From Antilocapra americana (taxonomy: Eukaryota > Chordata > Mammalia > Artiodactyla > Antilocapridae), in contig ML662442.1 of assembly GCA_007570785.1 (NCBI GenBank), positions 63,265,392-63,329,391 on the forward strand: a stretch of 64,000 bases of DNA, read 5' to 3'. How positions within the stretch are numbered: the stretch's first letter is position 1; every line of letters begins with the position of its first letter. This document shows positions 44,179-54,945 of the stretch, piece after piece. The notes under the pieces were generated by a model that saw only the letters and a program-made list of their open reading frames with translations, had not been told where the DNA came from and searched no databases. The position numbers and the translations under genes are program-made.

Positions 44179-44378
44179 ATGTTAAGTCTCATCAGTTGTG
44201 TCCAACTATGTGCCTGTCAGGCTCCTCTGTCCATGGGATTCTCTAGGCAAGAACCCACTGGAGTGGGTTGCTGTGCCCTCCTCCAGCGGATTTTCCTGAC
44301 CCAGGGATCAAACCTTCATCTCACATCATCCACATTGACAGGCGGGTTCTTTACCACTAGTGCCACCTGGGAAACCCA
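44179..44378 (-). mobile_element. Bov-tA SINE
   Basis: Reversed copy: CTCCTCTGTCCATGGGATTC near 44222, then the GGGATCAAACCTTCATCTCA block and a head end GTGCCACCTGGGAAACCCA. Confidence 0.92.
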
Positions 44379-44829
44379 GTTATGGTTAAAGAAGTCTTAT
44401 TAACATCTTGTGATCAAAATATAGAAATATGGGTTGGGTGCAAAGATAGTAAGAAATTTTTTAAATGTGTGAATAATCATATCTGAAAAGTTCTGATAAG
44501 GCAAAATGGAACCTGGGGGAAGATCTTCAGTGTCTGTTGCCTCAGTTCAGCCTGTAGTCACATTCTATTTAAGAGGAATATCAATGCTTTAAAAAAGAAC
44601 ACAAAGATTTTGAAGACCTTGACAATTGTGTGTACATGTGTACCTTTTTTTATTTATTACTATAAAGATAACATCATTATAAAGATATATAGAAAAATAT
44701 TTAAACCCTATAATGTATATGTTTTAACATAGTAAAAACTATAGTACACAGTTAGTTTTAGTTTTTATTATTTTTATTCAATTATAAAAGAAGAAAAAAT
44801 AGGCAGTAACTTCTTTAACATTGATCTCA
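44379..44829. other. AT-rich sequence without recognised features
   Basis: It contains long A/T runs around 44640-44800. No exon is supported. Confidence 0.4.
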
Positions 44830-45273
44830 GAAATATTTTTTGCATATGTCTCTATGGGCTAGGGAAACAGCAGCAAAAATAAATGGGACTACATCAAATT
44901 AGATAGCTTTTGCACAGAAAAGGCAGCCACCAACAAAATGAAAAGGTAATCTATTACTGAGTGGGAGAAGATATTTATAAATCATATATCTGATAAGGGA
45001 TTGATATTCAAAATATATAGAGAACCCGTACAACTCAGCATAGCATGAATAAATGGGCAGAAGACCTGAATAAACTTTTTTCCAAAGAAAACATGCAGAT
45101 GACCAACAGATACATGAAAACATGCTTAGTATCACTAATCATCAGAGACATGCAAGTCAAAACCATGATGAGGTACCACATCACACCAATCAGGATGGCT
45201 GTTATCAGAAACACAACAGACGGTGAGTGCTGGAGAGGATGTGGGTAAAAGGACACTGTTGGTGAGAATGTGA

Positions 45274-45488
45274 GTTGTCATTGGAAAAGACCCTGATGCT
45301 GGGAAAGACTAAAGGCAGGAGAAGGGGACGACAGAGGATGAGATGGTTGGATGGCATCGCTGGCTCAATGGACATGAGTTCAAGTAGACTCCAGGAGTTG
45401 ATGATGGACAGGGAGGCCTGGTGTGCTGCGGTCCATGCGGTTGCAAAGAGTTGGACACGACTGACCAACAGAACTGAACTGAATTGAA
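45274..45488 (+). mobile_element. BovB LINE 3' end nested in the L1
   Basis: From CATTGGAAAAGACCCTGATG to the repeated GAACT terminus (GAACTGAACTGAATTGAACT). It splits the L1 ORF2 sequence. Confidence 0.92.
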
Positions 45489-45707
45489 CTATAGAAAACA
45501 GTATGGAGTTTTCTCAGAAAACTAAAACTAGAACTACCATACAATCTAGGAATTCCACTTCTGGGTATTTATCCAAAGAAAAGGAAAGCACTAATTCTAA
45601 GAGATAGATGTACCCTTACGTTCATTACAGTATTATTTGCAATAGCCAAACTATGGAAGTTACATAAGTGTCCATTGATAGATGAAAAGATATAAACAAG
45701 AAGAGGT

Positions 45708-45717
45708 GTGTGTGTGC

Positions 45718-45757
<40 letters not shown>

Positions 45758-45776
45758 ATATATATATATATATATG
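45708..45776. repeat. (GT)n(AT)n compound microsatellite
   Basis: GTGTGTGTGTGCGTG passes into a long TA run (about 45720-45754), broken by AAACA and continued to 45775. It abuts the nested SINE. Confidence 0.92.
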
Positions 45777-45942
45777 GACTGCAGCCCATCAGGCTCCACT
45801 ATTCATGGGATTCTCCAGGCAAGAATACTGGAGTGGGTTGCCATGCCCTTCTCCAGGGGATCTTCCTCACCCAGGGATAGAACCCAGGTCTTCTGAATCG
45901 CAGGCAGATTCTTTACCGTCTGAGGCACCAGGAAAGTCCGTA
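45777..45942 (-). mobile_element. Bov-tA SINE nested in the L1, tail replaced by microsatellite
   Basis: Reversed body from GACTGCAGCCCATCAGGCTC to the head end GGCACCAGGAAAGTCCG. The usual tail to its left is missing and the AT microsatellite stands in its place. Confidence 0.9.
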
Positions 45943-46262
45943 TACATAAATGCACACACAATAGAATATTGCTCAGTCACAAAAAAGAAGGAAATCTTGT
46001 TATTAACAGCAACATGGTTGGACCCGAAGGGCATTACACTAGGTGAAATAAGTCAGAAAGAGAAAAACAAATACTGTGTGTCTTCCCTTATACATGGAAT
46101 TTAAAAAACACAACAAATGAACAAACCAAACAAACAACTTATAAATACAAAGAGCAAACTGATGGTTGCTGGAAGAGACAGGGCAGGGGACAGACAAAAT
46201 CGGTGAAGGGGATTAAGAGGTACAAACTTCCAGCTATAAAAGAAATCACATAGATTTAATGT

Positions 46263-47132
46263 ACACAGTACATCATGAAAAACAGTATATCATGAGAAAT
46301 GCCAAGCTGAATGATTCACAAGCTGGAATCAAGATTGCTGAAGAAGTATTAATAACCTCAGATGTGCAGATTATACCACCTTAATGGCAGAAAGCGAAGG
46401 AGAACTAAAAAACCTCTTGATGAAGGTGAAAGACGACAGTGAAAAAGCTGGCTTAAAACTCAGCATTCTAAAACTAAGATCACAGCATCTGGCCCCATCA
46501 CTTGATGACAAATAGATGGAGAAACAGTGGAAACAGTGACAGAATATTTTCTTGGACTCCTAAATCCCTGCAGATAGTGACCACAGCCATGAAATTAAAA
46601 GACGCTTGCTTCTTGGGAGAAAAGCTATGACAAACCTAAACGGTGTATTAAAAAGCAGAGACATCACTTTGCTGACAAAGGCTGTCAAAGCTATGGGTTT
46701 TCCAGTAGTCATGTACAGATATGAGAGCTGGACCATAAAGAAGGCTGAGTACTGAAGAATTGATGCTTTGAACTGTGGTGTTGGAGAAGGCTTTTGAAAG
46801 TCCCTTGAACAGCAAGGAGATCCAACCAGTCCATCCGAAAGGAAATCAGCCCTGAATGTTCATTGGAAGTGCTGATGCTATAGCTGAAACTCCAATACTT
46901 TGGCCACCTGATGTGAAGGGCCAACTCATTGGAAACGCCCCTGATGCTGGGAAAGACTGAAAGCCGGAGGAGAAGAGGATGACAGAGGATGAGGTAGTTG
47001 GATAACATCAACGACTCAATGGACATGAGTTTGAGCAAACTCACAGAGATGATGAAGGACAGGGAAGCTGCAATCCATGAGGTTGCAAAGAGTCGGACAT
47101 GACTTAGCAGCTGAACAACAACAATGTACACA
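46263..47132 (+). mobile_element. BovB LINE 3' half
   Basis: It starts near GTACATCATGAAAAACAGTATATCATGAGAAATGCC and follows the reverse-transcriptase tail and 3' region. The end is AGAGTCGGACATGACTTAGCAGCTGAACAAC. It shares about 850 bp of layout with 42235-43142 but is more decayed: the polymerase YADD position reads degraded at about 46360-46375. Confidence 0.9.
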
Positions 47133-47480
47133 TAGGAATATTTAACAACTTTCTGTGATGGCTAATAGTAACATTTTATAATGCATAAAACTATTAAATC
47201 AATTAGGGAAAATTGACACATAGCATTAATTGTTATTTTGTTATCTGTGATTTTGATAATGGTGTGGAGTAGCGGCAGCAGCAGCACCTGTTTGCTAAGT
47301 GGGCCAACTTTGTGTATGAAAAACTGGGCTATCTTTGAAGCTATTTAACAGAAGAATTAGCCAATGGTAAGGTAGAGCATTTCCATCAGTGTGGCGCTGG
47401 TCTTGCGTCAGTCACCCTGACATGAGCTGAACTTGTTCTGTTTCTGATAAGCAAAGACAGGCCTGGCTGAAGGTTCGGAA
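47133..47480. other. sequence with a short CAG-type patch, nothing else
   Basis: AGTAGCGGCAGCAGCAGCACC lies at 47268-47288. The rest is unassigned. Confidence 0.4.
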
Positions 47481-48255
47481 GAACAGTCCAATGAGTTTGT
47501 CAGACCACAAGGTATGAGGGCACAGTCCTTCACAAGACTGATCTCACTTAAGAACCAGCTATAAGTTCAGGAGTTCCCAGGGCCACCCCCACTTTGTAGA
47601 CCAACTAGCTACAAAATTTTCAGTTTCCACAACCACTTTAGGTTTCATAATTCACTAGAAAGATTCACAGAACTCACTGAAAGTGTTCTATATATGATTA
47701 CAGTTTTATTAAGGCAAAGGGATTCACATTAGAAGCAGCCCAAAGAAGAGACACATAGGGCACAGTCTGTGTGTCTGTGCTCAGTCGCTTAGTTGTGTCC
47801 AGCTCTTTGCGACCCCATGGACCGTAGCCTGCCAAGTTCCCCTGACCATGGGACTCTCCAGGCAAGCATACGGGAGTGGTGCTGTATTGGAGTGCCATTT
47901 CCTTCTCCAGAGAAATCTCCCCAATTCAGATTTTGCATCTCTTGCATTGGCAGGCAGATTCTTTACCACTGAGGCACCTACGAACCCCAGGCACAGTCTG
48001 GGAGAGTTCCAGATGCTCTGCTTCCATCATCCTCAGAACCTGGTCCCTACCCAGTATTGAAATGTGACAATACTGAGAGCGCTCCTGACCAGGGAAGTTC
48101 ACTGGATCTTTGTTGTCCAGAGTTTTATTGAGAGTACATTATACAGGCAAGCTTGATTGAGTCCCAACAAAGACACTCCTATCACTTGGCAAATTCCAAG
48201 GGTTAGAAGTTAACTTCCAGGGACAAAGCCGGCCAAGTCCTTTATGACACTAACA
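47480..48255 (-). mobile_element. old LTR-like segment carrying a SINE (tentative)
   Basis: ATTCACAGAACTCACTGAAAGTG, TGATTACAGTTTTATTAAGG and AAGAAGAGACACATAGGGCA run up to a Bov-tA at 47767-47990. The segment then resumes with GGCACAGTCTGGGAGAGTTC and a later GAGTTTTATTGAGAGTACAT. This order resembles the LTR of an old endogenous retroviral family read from the opposite strand, where TTTATT becomes the AATAAA signal. No internal retroviral gene is present. The family is not identified. Confidence 0.45.
47767..47990 (-). mobile_element. Bov-tA SINE inserted in the LTR-like segment
   Basis: The reversed copy starts TGTGTGTCTGTGCTCAGTCG and ends CACTGAGGCACCTACGAACCCCAGG. The flanking phrase GGGCACAGTCTG occurs on both sides (about 47758-47769 and 47990-48000), a likely target-site duplication. 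Confidence 0.92.
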
Positions 48256-49330
48256 ATAATTCGACTGACGTTCAGTGAGTCCGGGGGGTCCATGATCACT
48301 GGGAGATAGAGCCTAATTTGTGGACCCAGAGCTTACCTCCCTGTTCACTCTGAAAGCTTTTGGTTTCAAAGACTGAAGTGGAAATAACAGGAGGAGAAAG
48401 CTATCACAGTTCATAGAGGACCACAGCTACGGGACCCTTCATAAACTCCTGAAAACGATCTAAGCTTGCCACATGGTATGGCTGAGCTGACTCAGACACA
48501 GGACTGGGGAGATGTGAGAACCTTCTTTATATTCTACAACCTAACTTGCCCTTGAAGTTCCCTGAATCCAAGTGAGAAAACAGGCAAATGAGGAACAGAA
48601 GAGACAGGAGGGAAAAATAGACACCTTTCCTTTCCTCTGACTTCTTTCAAAGAAACAAACACTATCAAATACATTAGCAACCAAATTCTGCTATTCATTT
48701 CTGAACTCGATTGGCGGTATTAGCTGAGTTCTTGGGGAGATTTAACTCCATATGTCTCCTAGGGATCACCCTTCCTGTTTGGGGCCAGGAGCCATGTCAG
48801 CACACAAATTATTGTTAGTCAATTTCGGCCCAGCATGAGGATGGCCCAGGCTGGTTAGGAGTTTGGATCTGCACAGTGAAAACTGGTAGGAAAAAGACAC
48901 TGTCACCAAATGGATTTGTCATCTTGTATGAAGTCCCTTGTTATTCAACAACCTTAACTCTCTGATCTGTTAATGATCACTCACACTGTAAATTTCAAGC
49001 TCAAAATGGGAAGGATTTGATTTAATTTTCGGATTAACGAAAGCCTCACACTGTCCTCCCAGCCATTCAGCGATGTGAATGAAGAGCAAATGAGGTCATC
49101 AAGGATTCCAAGTTAAATGGAAAAATAAAAGTCAAACATTTGCTTGAGTTTCTATTCAAGTGATTTCTTTGGATCAAATCACTTTAAAAAGCAAGATTGG
49201 CTGAAGGTGACATTTGGCCTTGGGTGAAGGTTTTTCCTTTTTAATCAAAACCCTGAAGTAAAATCGGCTTGATTTCTATTACAATGAAAGCTGACTTGCT
49301 GAAGATTATTCTAGTGCCTGAAAACTTTAT
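48256..49330. promoter_or_regulatory. repeat-poor block, candidate conserved noncoding sequence
   Basis: About 1 kb without recognised repeats lies between dense repeats. The right part (48950-49320) is rich in homeodomain-type TAAT/ATTA cores, for example GATTTGATTTAATTTTCGGATTAACG and TTTTTAATCAAAACCC, and includes preserved CpGs. Composition alone suggests a regulatory element. No exon is supported. Confidence 0.3.
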
Positions 49331-49332
49331 TT

Positions 49333-49530
49333 TTTAAATTTATTTAAACAAATTTATTCATTTTTTGGCTGTGCTGGGTCTCAGTTGTGGCACATGGGAT
49401 CTTTAGTTGCAGCATGCACACTCTGAGCTGTGGTTTGTGAGACCTATAATAGAGCCGTGACCAGGGACTGAACCCAGGCCCCCTGCACTGGGAGCACCAT
49501 CTTAGCCACTGGACCACTGTGAAAGTCCCC
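49333..49530 (-). mobile_element. CHR-type SINE
   Basis: Reversed: TTTTTGGCTGTGCTGGGTCT, then GTGACCAGGGACTGAACCCA and the head end GACCACTGTGAAAGTCCCC. Confidence 0.9.
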
Positions 49531-49604
49531 AACTTTACTTTAAAAATTAATTTTATAGAACATTACTCTCTAACATGTGCTAGCAATTGAGACCAAATTG
49601 AAGT

Positions 49605-49920
49605 GAAAAGTGAAGTGAAAGTGACAGTCTCGACCAACTGTTGCAACCCCATGAACTATACAGTCCATGGGATTCTCCAGGCCAGAACACTGGAGTGGGT
49701 ACTTTTCCCTTCTCCAGGAGACCTTCCCAACCCAGAAATCAAACCCAGGTCTCCTGTATTGCAAGCGGATTCTTTACCAGCTGAGCCACAAGGGAAGCCC
49801 AAGAATACTGGCGTGGGTAGCCTATCCCTTATCCAGCGGATCTTCCTGACCCAGGAATCAAACCAGGGTCTCCTGAATTGTAGGCAGATTCTTTACCAAC
49901 TGAGCTGTGAGGGAAGCCCT
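49605..49920 (-). mobile_element. Bov-tA SINE with duplicated head
   Basis: A reversed Bov-tA ends at about 49800 (CACAAGGGAAGCCC). It is followed at once by a second, partial copy from AAGAATACTGGCGTGGGTAG to the head end GAGGGAAGCCCTT at 49920. The two heads stand in the same orientation, unlike the inverted pair at 5417-5635. Confidence 0.92.
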
Positions 49921-50296
49921 TAGATCAAATTACTTCCTTTTTAAAAGTGGTGTTTGCAAGTAAACTTTTCATACATTTCTATAACATGACTACAAACCCT
50001 TTCATATTGTCATTCTAGGATAACTCTGTGGGTTTTGGGAACAAAGTTTTGTTGTTTAATTCCATTTAGATATACACACTGGTATGCCCCTCAAAATGCC
50101 TAAATTCTTAGAGTCTCTTTGGGAAAGAAATCTTTCATTAGGGATTATAATTACATGAATTCTGAATCACAGTTAATCAAATAATGTTCCCTGATTACTA
50201 AAAAATCCATAGAATAAGCACTTGACATAAAATGACCCTTTTTTTTGTTTTTAATACATACAAAATATAACAATATTTTTGATGCAGAAGTAGGTT
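49921..50296. other. sequence without recognised repeats or genes
   Basis: Nothing assignable. Confidence 0.4.
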
Positions 50297-50430
50297 TGTG
50301 TGCATGCTTAGTCACTCAATTGTGTCTGATTCTTTGCAACCCAATGAACTGTAGCCTACCAGGCTCCTCTGTGCATAGAATTTTTCCAGGCAAAAAATAC
50401 TGGGGTGGGTTGCCATTTCCTACTCCAGGA
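50297..50430 (-). mobile_element. Bov-tA SINE, tail half only
   Basis: Reversed, from TGTGTGCATGCTTAGTCACTC to GTTGCCATTTCCTACTCCAGG. The tRNA head is absent. Confidence 0.9.
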
Positions 50431-50479
50431 TATATATGCTTACATATTTTAAAGATAAATACTGTAATAAATATAAATA

Positions 50480-51110
50480 AATCTATTTTCCCTTTCCTGT
50501 TCTCATCTACCAAATTCCTCTTCCTTATAAATAATCTTGTTTTTTCTATTCTATTCCTTTTTATATGTGCAAACATAAGATAATGAAAATATATCTTATG
50601 TTTCTCTATAGTTTCAGAAGCATTTGCTTGTCTGTGCAGCTGTGCAGCGCACTGTGTGGATGTAGCATTGCTTCATCAGCCAGTGTTTCAGTGGTTCATC
50701 TGGGTTATCTCCAAACTCCTGTGAATGGAAACAATGGCGCACATTGGCGTATGCCACTTACTGTGAGTACAGCAATCTGTTGACTATATTCCCCAGAGAA
50801 TGCTTGTTGGATCAAAATTAAATGCACTTGTCATTTTGGTAGAAACTGCCAAGTGCCCTTCATAGGATTTTATCATTTTCTTTTCATTCCTATTAGCACT
50901 GTGAAAGAGTGTCCCTCACTCCTGTCCTTGCCGTTGTGAGTCGCCAAACTATGGCATTTCTGCCATTTTATGAGGTTTAGTTTTTATTTCTCTTAAGTGT
51001 AAAGTTAATCGTTTCTTCTGCTCAAGACTTATCTACATTCTTATAGGAAGTTCATATGTTTTTATTAGTTGTTTGACTATTTGCTCCCAATGTCAAAGAC
51101 TTTTGATTAA
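50480..51110 (-). mobile_element. old L1M fragment (reversed)
   Basis: Reversed L1M ORF2-end order: GGATCAAAATTAAATGCACTTGTCATTTTGG, then TTTCATTCCTATTAGCACTGTG and TTATAGGAAGTTCATATGTTTTTATTAG. It is decayed. Confidence 0.65.
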
Positions 51111-51139
51111 AAAGTAACTTTAATGAGTAATTTATTATT

Positions 51140-51420
51140 TATTAAATGAATTGCTGTATTTGAAAGTTTAATTGATATACTCACACACTTAAAGGGCACA
51201 GTCTGATAAATCTTACATACACAAACACACATATATATCCACGAGTGTATGCAACAATATGGATATGAATATATATCAATCTTATCAATCACCTATACAT
51301 ACCTATGAAACCATCACTACAATCAAGGTAGCAAGCATTTCCATGACCCCAAAAGTTTCATATCCTACCAAATCTGCATAACAAACTTGATCTGTTTGCT
51401 ATTTATCTGCAAGGTATCTG
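51140..51420 (-). mobile_element. L1M 3' UTR fragment (reversed)
   Basis: TTTAATTGATATACTCACACACTTAAAGGG, then CTATGAAACCATCACTACAATCAAGGTAGCAAGCATTTCCATG, is the reversed L1M 3' UTR. Confidence 0.7.
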
Positions 51421-51594
51421 GCCTTGAACATACAGGAGAACAGTGCTTGGAGTCTACCCTACCGTTGCTTCTTCTACACTTTAGATGGAAATGGGTGATC
51501 TGAGCCCCATATCCATTCATTATACCTGAAATTGAAAGCTCATTGACCTTATATATTTTCTAAATAGTTTTAAATTTTATTAAGATTTAAAAGG

Positions 51595-52100
51595 AAATGG
51601 AGAAATTATAGATCTTTTTTCCCCAGTTTTGTGATATAATTGACATACAACAGTGGGTAAATTTAAGGTGTACAGCCTAATGATTTGACTTACATACATC
51701 ATGAAATGACTACCATGGTATGTAGTTAGATTTATCATCTTATAGAGCTACAGAGTTTTCAAAAAAATAAAAAAGGAATTTTTCCTTGTAATGATAATTC
51801 TTAGGATTTACTCCCTTAACAAATTTCATATGTAACTTACAGCAGTGTTAATTTTTATCATATTGTACGTTACATCTCTAATATGTATCTTGTAGCTGGA
51901 AGAGTGTACTTTTGATCATCTTTTTATAATTCTTTTTCCCTTTAGCCCCACCTCTCTGATCTTTTTTTCTATGAGTTCTTCTAGTTTTGAATTACAGTTG
52001 ACCTCTGATACTGTATTAGTTTCTGGTACACAACATAGAGAGTCAATGTTTCTAGACATTACACATTATAGTTCTATAAGTTATAGTTCTACAAATTAAT
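51595..52100 (-). mobile_element. L1 3' UTR fragment (reversed)
   Basis: TTGTGATATAATTGACATACAACAGTGGGT, TACAGCCTAATGATTTGACTTAC and GATGTGTATCTTGTAGCTGGAAGA-type blocks are the reversed 3' end of an L1 of this lineage. Confidence 0.7.
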
Positions 52101-53499
52101 GAATTGAATTTATATTTTGACTTTATTATAAAAAAGATGGAAGCATCTATGTATCTATGTTTTTCTGTAATGAGCTAAATAAACTACTAAAGGGAAAATT
52201 ATATCTATATCTGTACATACCTAGCAACAATGTATATGATGCCATGAAATGCAATTTTTATGAAAGCGATATAACTTACTTTTATGTAATCATATTGTTC
52301 CCTGGCAAAACTAAATCCTATTGCATGTAGAACTCTTATCATTCAACTCTGATATGAGGTTGTTATTTTTATAAGTACGAAAAACTACAAACCAATTTCA
52401 AGTGTTTGCACTGAGTTTGAAAACAATAATTTGATTTCCTGTTGAGCTTGAATATTGTGGTAAGTTTTGAATGTAATAATAGCTTCCTTAATGATTAATT
52501 TTTCTCTTAAATTTCTATGCATCAATTGAAAATCTAGATTTTTAAGTACAAGCTCACTGTTAGGTTGAAGGCAAGACATCAGTAGTCAAAAAAATTGAAA
52601 AGAAGATTCTCTACCTTGACCATATCTTGAGATTTGCAAAACATTCAGCTAAAGCTATATACCTTTAGACTCCCAAATAATAAAAAGATATTTGCACTTA
52701 GCATCACCTCTGTGTTTTGGAGCATATTTCCTTTCTGTTATTGCATTCATCCTTATTGAGCTGTCTGTCAAGTTGCTCTAGTACGCTCTTGCTGGGGGAA
52801 GGCCAGAGGACTCCTTCTGGGCCAGTTAGATTCTTTTTATTTGAAATCTGAGTACTGATGAGGGTTACATAAGGTTAGAAGCAAGCCTATTCTGTTAACT
52901 CCTTGAAGAATCTGTTCTGCTACTTAATATCCCCTTTGATTCTACTTGTACCCCAAATCTTTCTAATACATTTCCTTTTTCACTTAATAGCCTGTGTTTC
53001 CCTGTTTCTCTAGCTTGCAGCCAAGGAGCACTTACTAATGCACACAGTAATATTTTTATGTTAAATTAAAAATAAAAGTAGAAAATTTTCTATATTAATA
53101 TAAAACAACTTTGGAAAACTTCTGTGTTTGGAGTAAAGATTGAGGAGAGAATCGATGTTCTTGTTGTCTGTCCCTGAGAAATGGGGTGGACGTTGCTTTT
53201 TTCTCTCCTACATTTTCAATAATGAACATTTATTATATTTTAAAATAATTTTAATTAGAAGGAAATAATTATAATAATTTAGAAACCTATTATATTTCTG
53301 GATTACATCCAGTTATTTTAATATAACTCTGAAAATATGATAGGAACTCTAGTCTTGATTCTTATCAAATATCCCACCACAACCAACAACTACAAAAAAC
53401 AGTGAAAGAAGCCTTAAAAATAAATGCAAATATTATGCATTATGATTCTTCAGCTACTCATGGTAATATAACCTTTCTGGGCAGCAGCATCTAAAGACT
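52101..53499. other. 1.4 kb with no recognised repeat or gene
   Basis: AT-rich. The minus frame at 52385-52579 is short and unmatched. Confidence 0.4.
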
Positions 53500-53845
53500 G
53501 TTGCTGTTCAGTCACCAAGTCATGTCCAACTCTTTGTGACCCCATGGACTGCAGCATGCCAGGCCTCCCTGTCCCTCACTATCTCCCAGAGTTTGCCCAA
53601 GTTCATGTCCATTGAATTGGTGATGCCATCCAGCCATCTCATCCTCTGTCACCCCCTTCTCCTCCTGCCCTCCATCTCTCCCAGCATCAGGATCTTTTCC
53701 AATAAATCAGTTTTTGGTATTAGGTGGCCAAGATACTGGAATTTCAGCTTCAGTATTAGTCCTTCTGAAGAGTATTCAGAGTTGATTTCCTTTAAGATTG
53801 ACTGGTTGGATCTCCTTGCTTTCCAAGGAACACTCGAGAATTTAA
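53500..53845 (-). mobile_element. BovB LINE 3' fragment
   Basis: Reversed BovB end: TGTTGCTGTTCAGTCACCAA at the left, CATCCAGCCATCTCATCCTC in the middle, to TCCTTGCTTTCCAAGGAACAC. The minus frame at 53649-54017 reads through it and the next SINE and is not a gene. Confidence 0.92.
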
Positions 53846-54125
53846 AGCCTATGGAGAAGGCACTGGTGACCCACTCCAGTACTCTTGCCTGGAAAATTTT
53901 ATGGAGGGAGGAGCCTGGTGGGCGGCAGTCCACGGGGTCGCTAAGAATCAGACACGACTGAGTGACTTCACTTTCCCTTTTCACTGTCATGCATTGGAGA
54001 AGGAAATGGCAACCCACTCCAGTGTTCTTGCCTGGAGAATCCAGGGACGGGGGAGCCTAGTGGGCAGCTGTCTATGGGGTCACACAGAATCGGACATGAC
54101 TGAGTGACTGAACTAAACTGAACTG
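53846..54125 (+). mobile_element. Bov-A2 SINE
   Basis: Two Bov-A bodies are joined by the CACTTTCCCTTTTCACTGTCATG linker. It ends ACATGACTGAGTGACTGAACTAAACTGAACTGAATAG. It abuts the BovB fragment. Confidence 0.92.
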
Positions 54126-54764
54126 AATAGAGAGAGCCCTTGAGCTGAGAAACTGGGAACACAACCCCGATATCTCTCCAGGAAAGACCAAACCATTCAA
54201 ATATGAAAACCAAAACATCAGTAAAATACAATATCCACAGAAGGTACTAAAACACCAAAACAGAAATTGAAGATTGTAAATTCTTAAAAGAGAAGGAAAA
54301 TTCACCAGAAAAGTATGGTTGAAGATCAAGGAAAAATTGACAATATTCAAACACAAATTTAAAAAAAAAAAAAAAGAAAAAACATAAGAAAGTAATTGCA
54401 GCTTTTACCAATTACAGGAACACCACAGGGCAGACAGAGGAATTCAAAGAAGTTTTGTCTAGACAATAGGCTATGAGTAATAACAGAGGGGAGGGAGGCG
54501 AGGAGACAATGATAAGGGAAACTATAGGGGCTTCCCTGGTGCTAACAATGTTTCAAAGGTCTTTATTCTGTAATAATCCTTTAAACTGTGCACTTACAAA
54601 AAAGAAAAAAAAAAAGAATCTAAAGCCTATGAAGGGAGAAACTTTTCCCTGGAGCAGGGAACCTCACTTCTCTCTCTAGTGCTTATTTATTTATTCATTG
54701 AATATTATTTAAATCTTATTACATACCAAGTACTGTTCTCTGCTAGAACAATGAATTAGACCAC
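54126..54764. other. sequence with A-runs, no gene recognised
   Basis: A-runs occur at 54360-54375 and 54596-54615. A lone GGGGCTTCCCTGGTG at 54529-54543 is a SINE-head fragment. The TTATTTATTTATTCATTGAATAT phrase resembles an old repeat tail. Confidence 0.45.
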
Positions 54765-54945
54765 AAGTCTGCAAACTTTTTCTATAAAGGGCCAGATATT
54801 AAATGTTTTAAGCTTTGTGGGTCAGAGAGCTATGTCTCAGCCACTCAGCTCCACTGTAGTACCACGGATCTCCCATAGAAGATGTGTCAGTGTGTGTGTG
54901 TAGCTGTGTTCCAAAAAAGCTTTTGTCATATAAACAGGCAAAGTC
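54765..54945 (+). mobile_element. nonautonomous DNA transposon remnant (family uncertain)
   Basis: CTGCAAACTTTTTCTATAAAGGGCCAGATATTAAATG, then AAGCTTTGTGGGTCAGAGAGCTATGTCTCAG and GTAGCTGTGTTCCAAAAAAGC, follow a well-known mammalian interspersed repeat order. The usual matching terminal repeat at the right is degraded. Confidence 0.6.

Larger units (their letters stand above)
44830..46262 (+). mobile_element. L1 3' end (late ORF2 and 3' UTR), host of two nested insertions
   Basis: L1 ORF2 C-terminal sequence runs from about 44850 (TCTATGGGCTAGGGAAACAG) to 45260. It continues at about 45490 (GAACTACCATACAATCTAGG) to 45700 and again from 45945 (GAATATTGCTCAGTCACAAA) to about 46260. The interruptions are a BovB fragment and an AT microsatellite plus Bov-tA. 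Joined across the inserts, the L1 order is preserved. Confidence 0.85.

Noticed and set aside
45682..46104. 140-codon plus frame as a gene
   Set aside because: It reads a microsatellite, a Bov-tA and L1 sequence.
53536..54017. Long frames on both strands (141 and 122 codons)
   Set aside because: They are BovB and Bov-A2 sequence.
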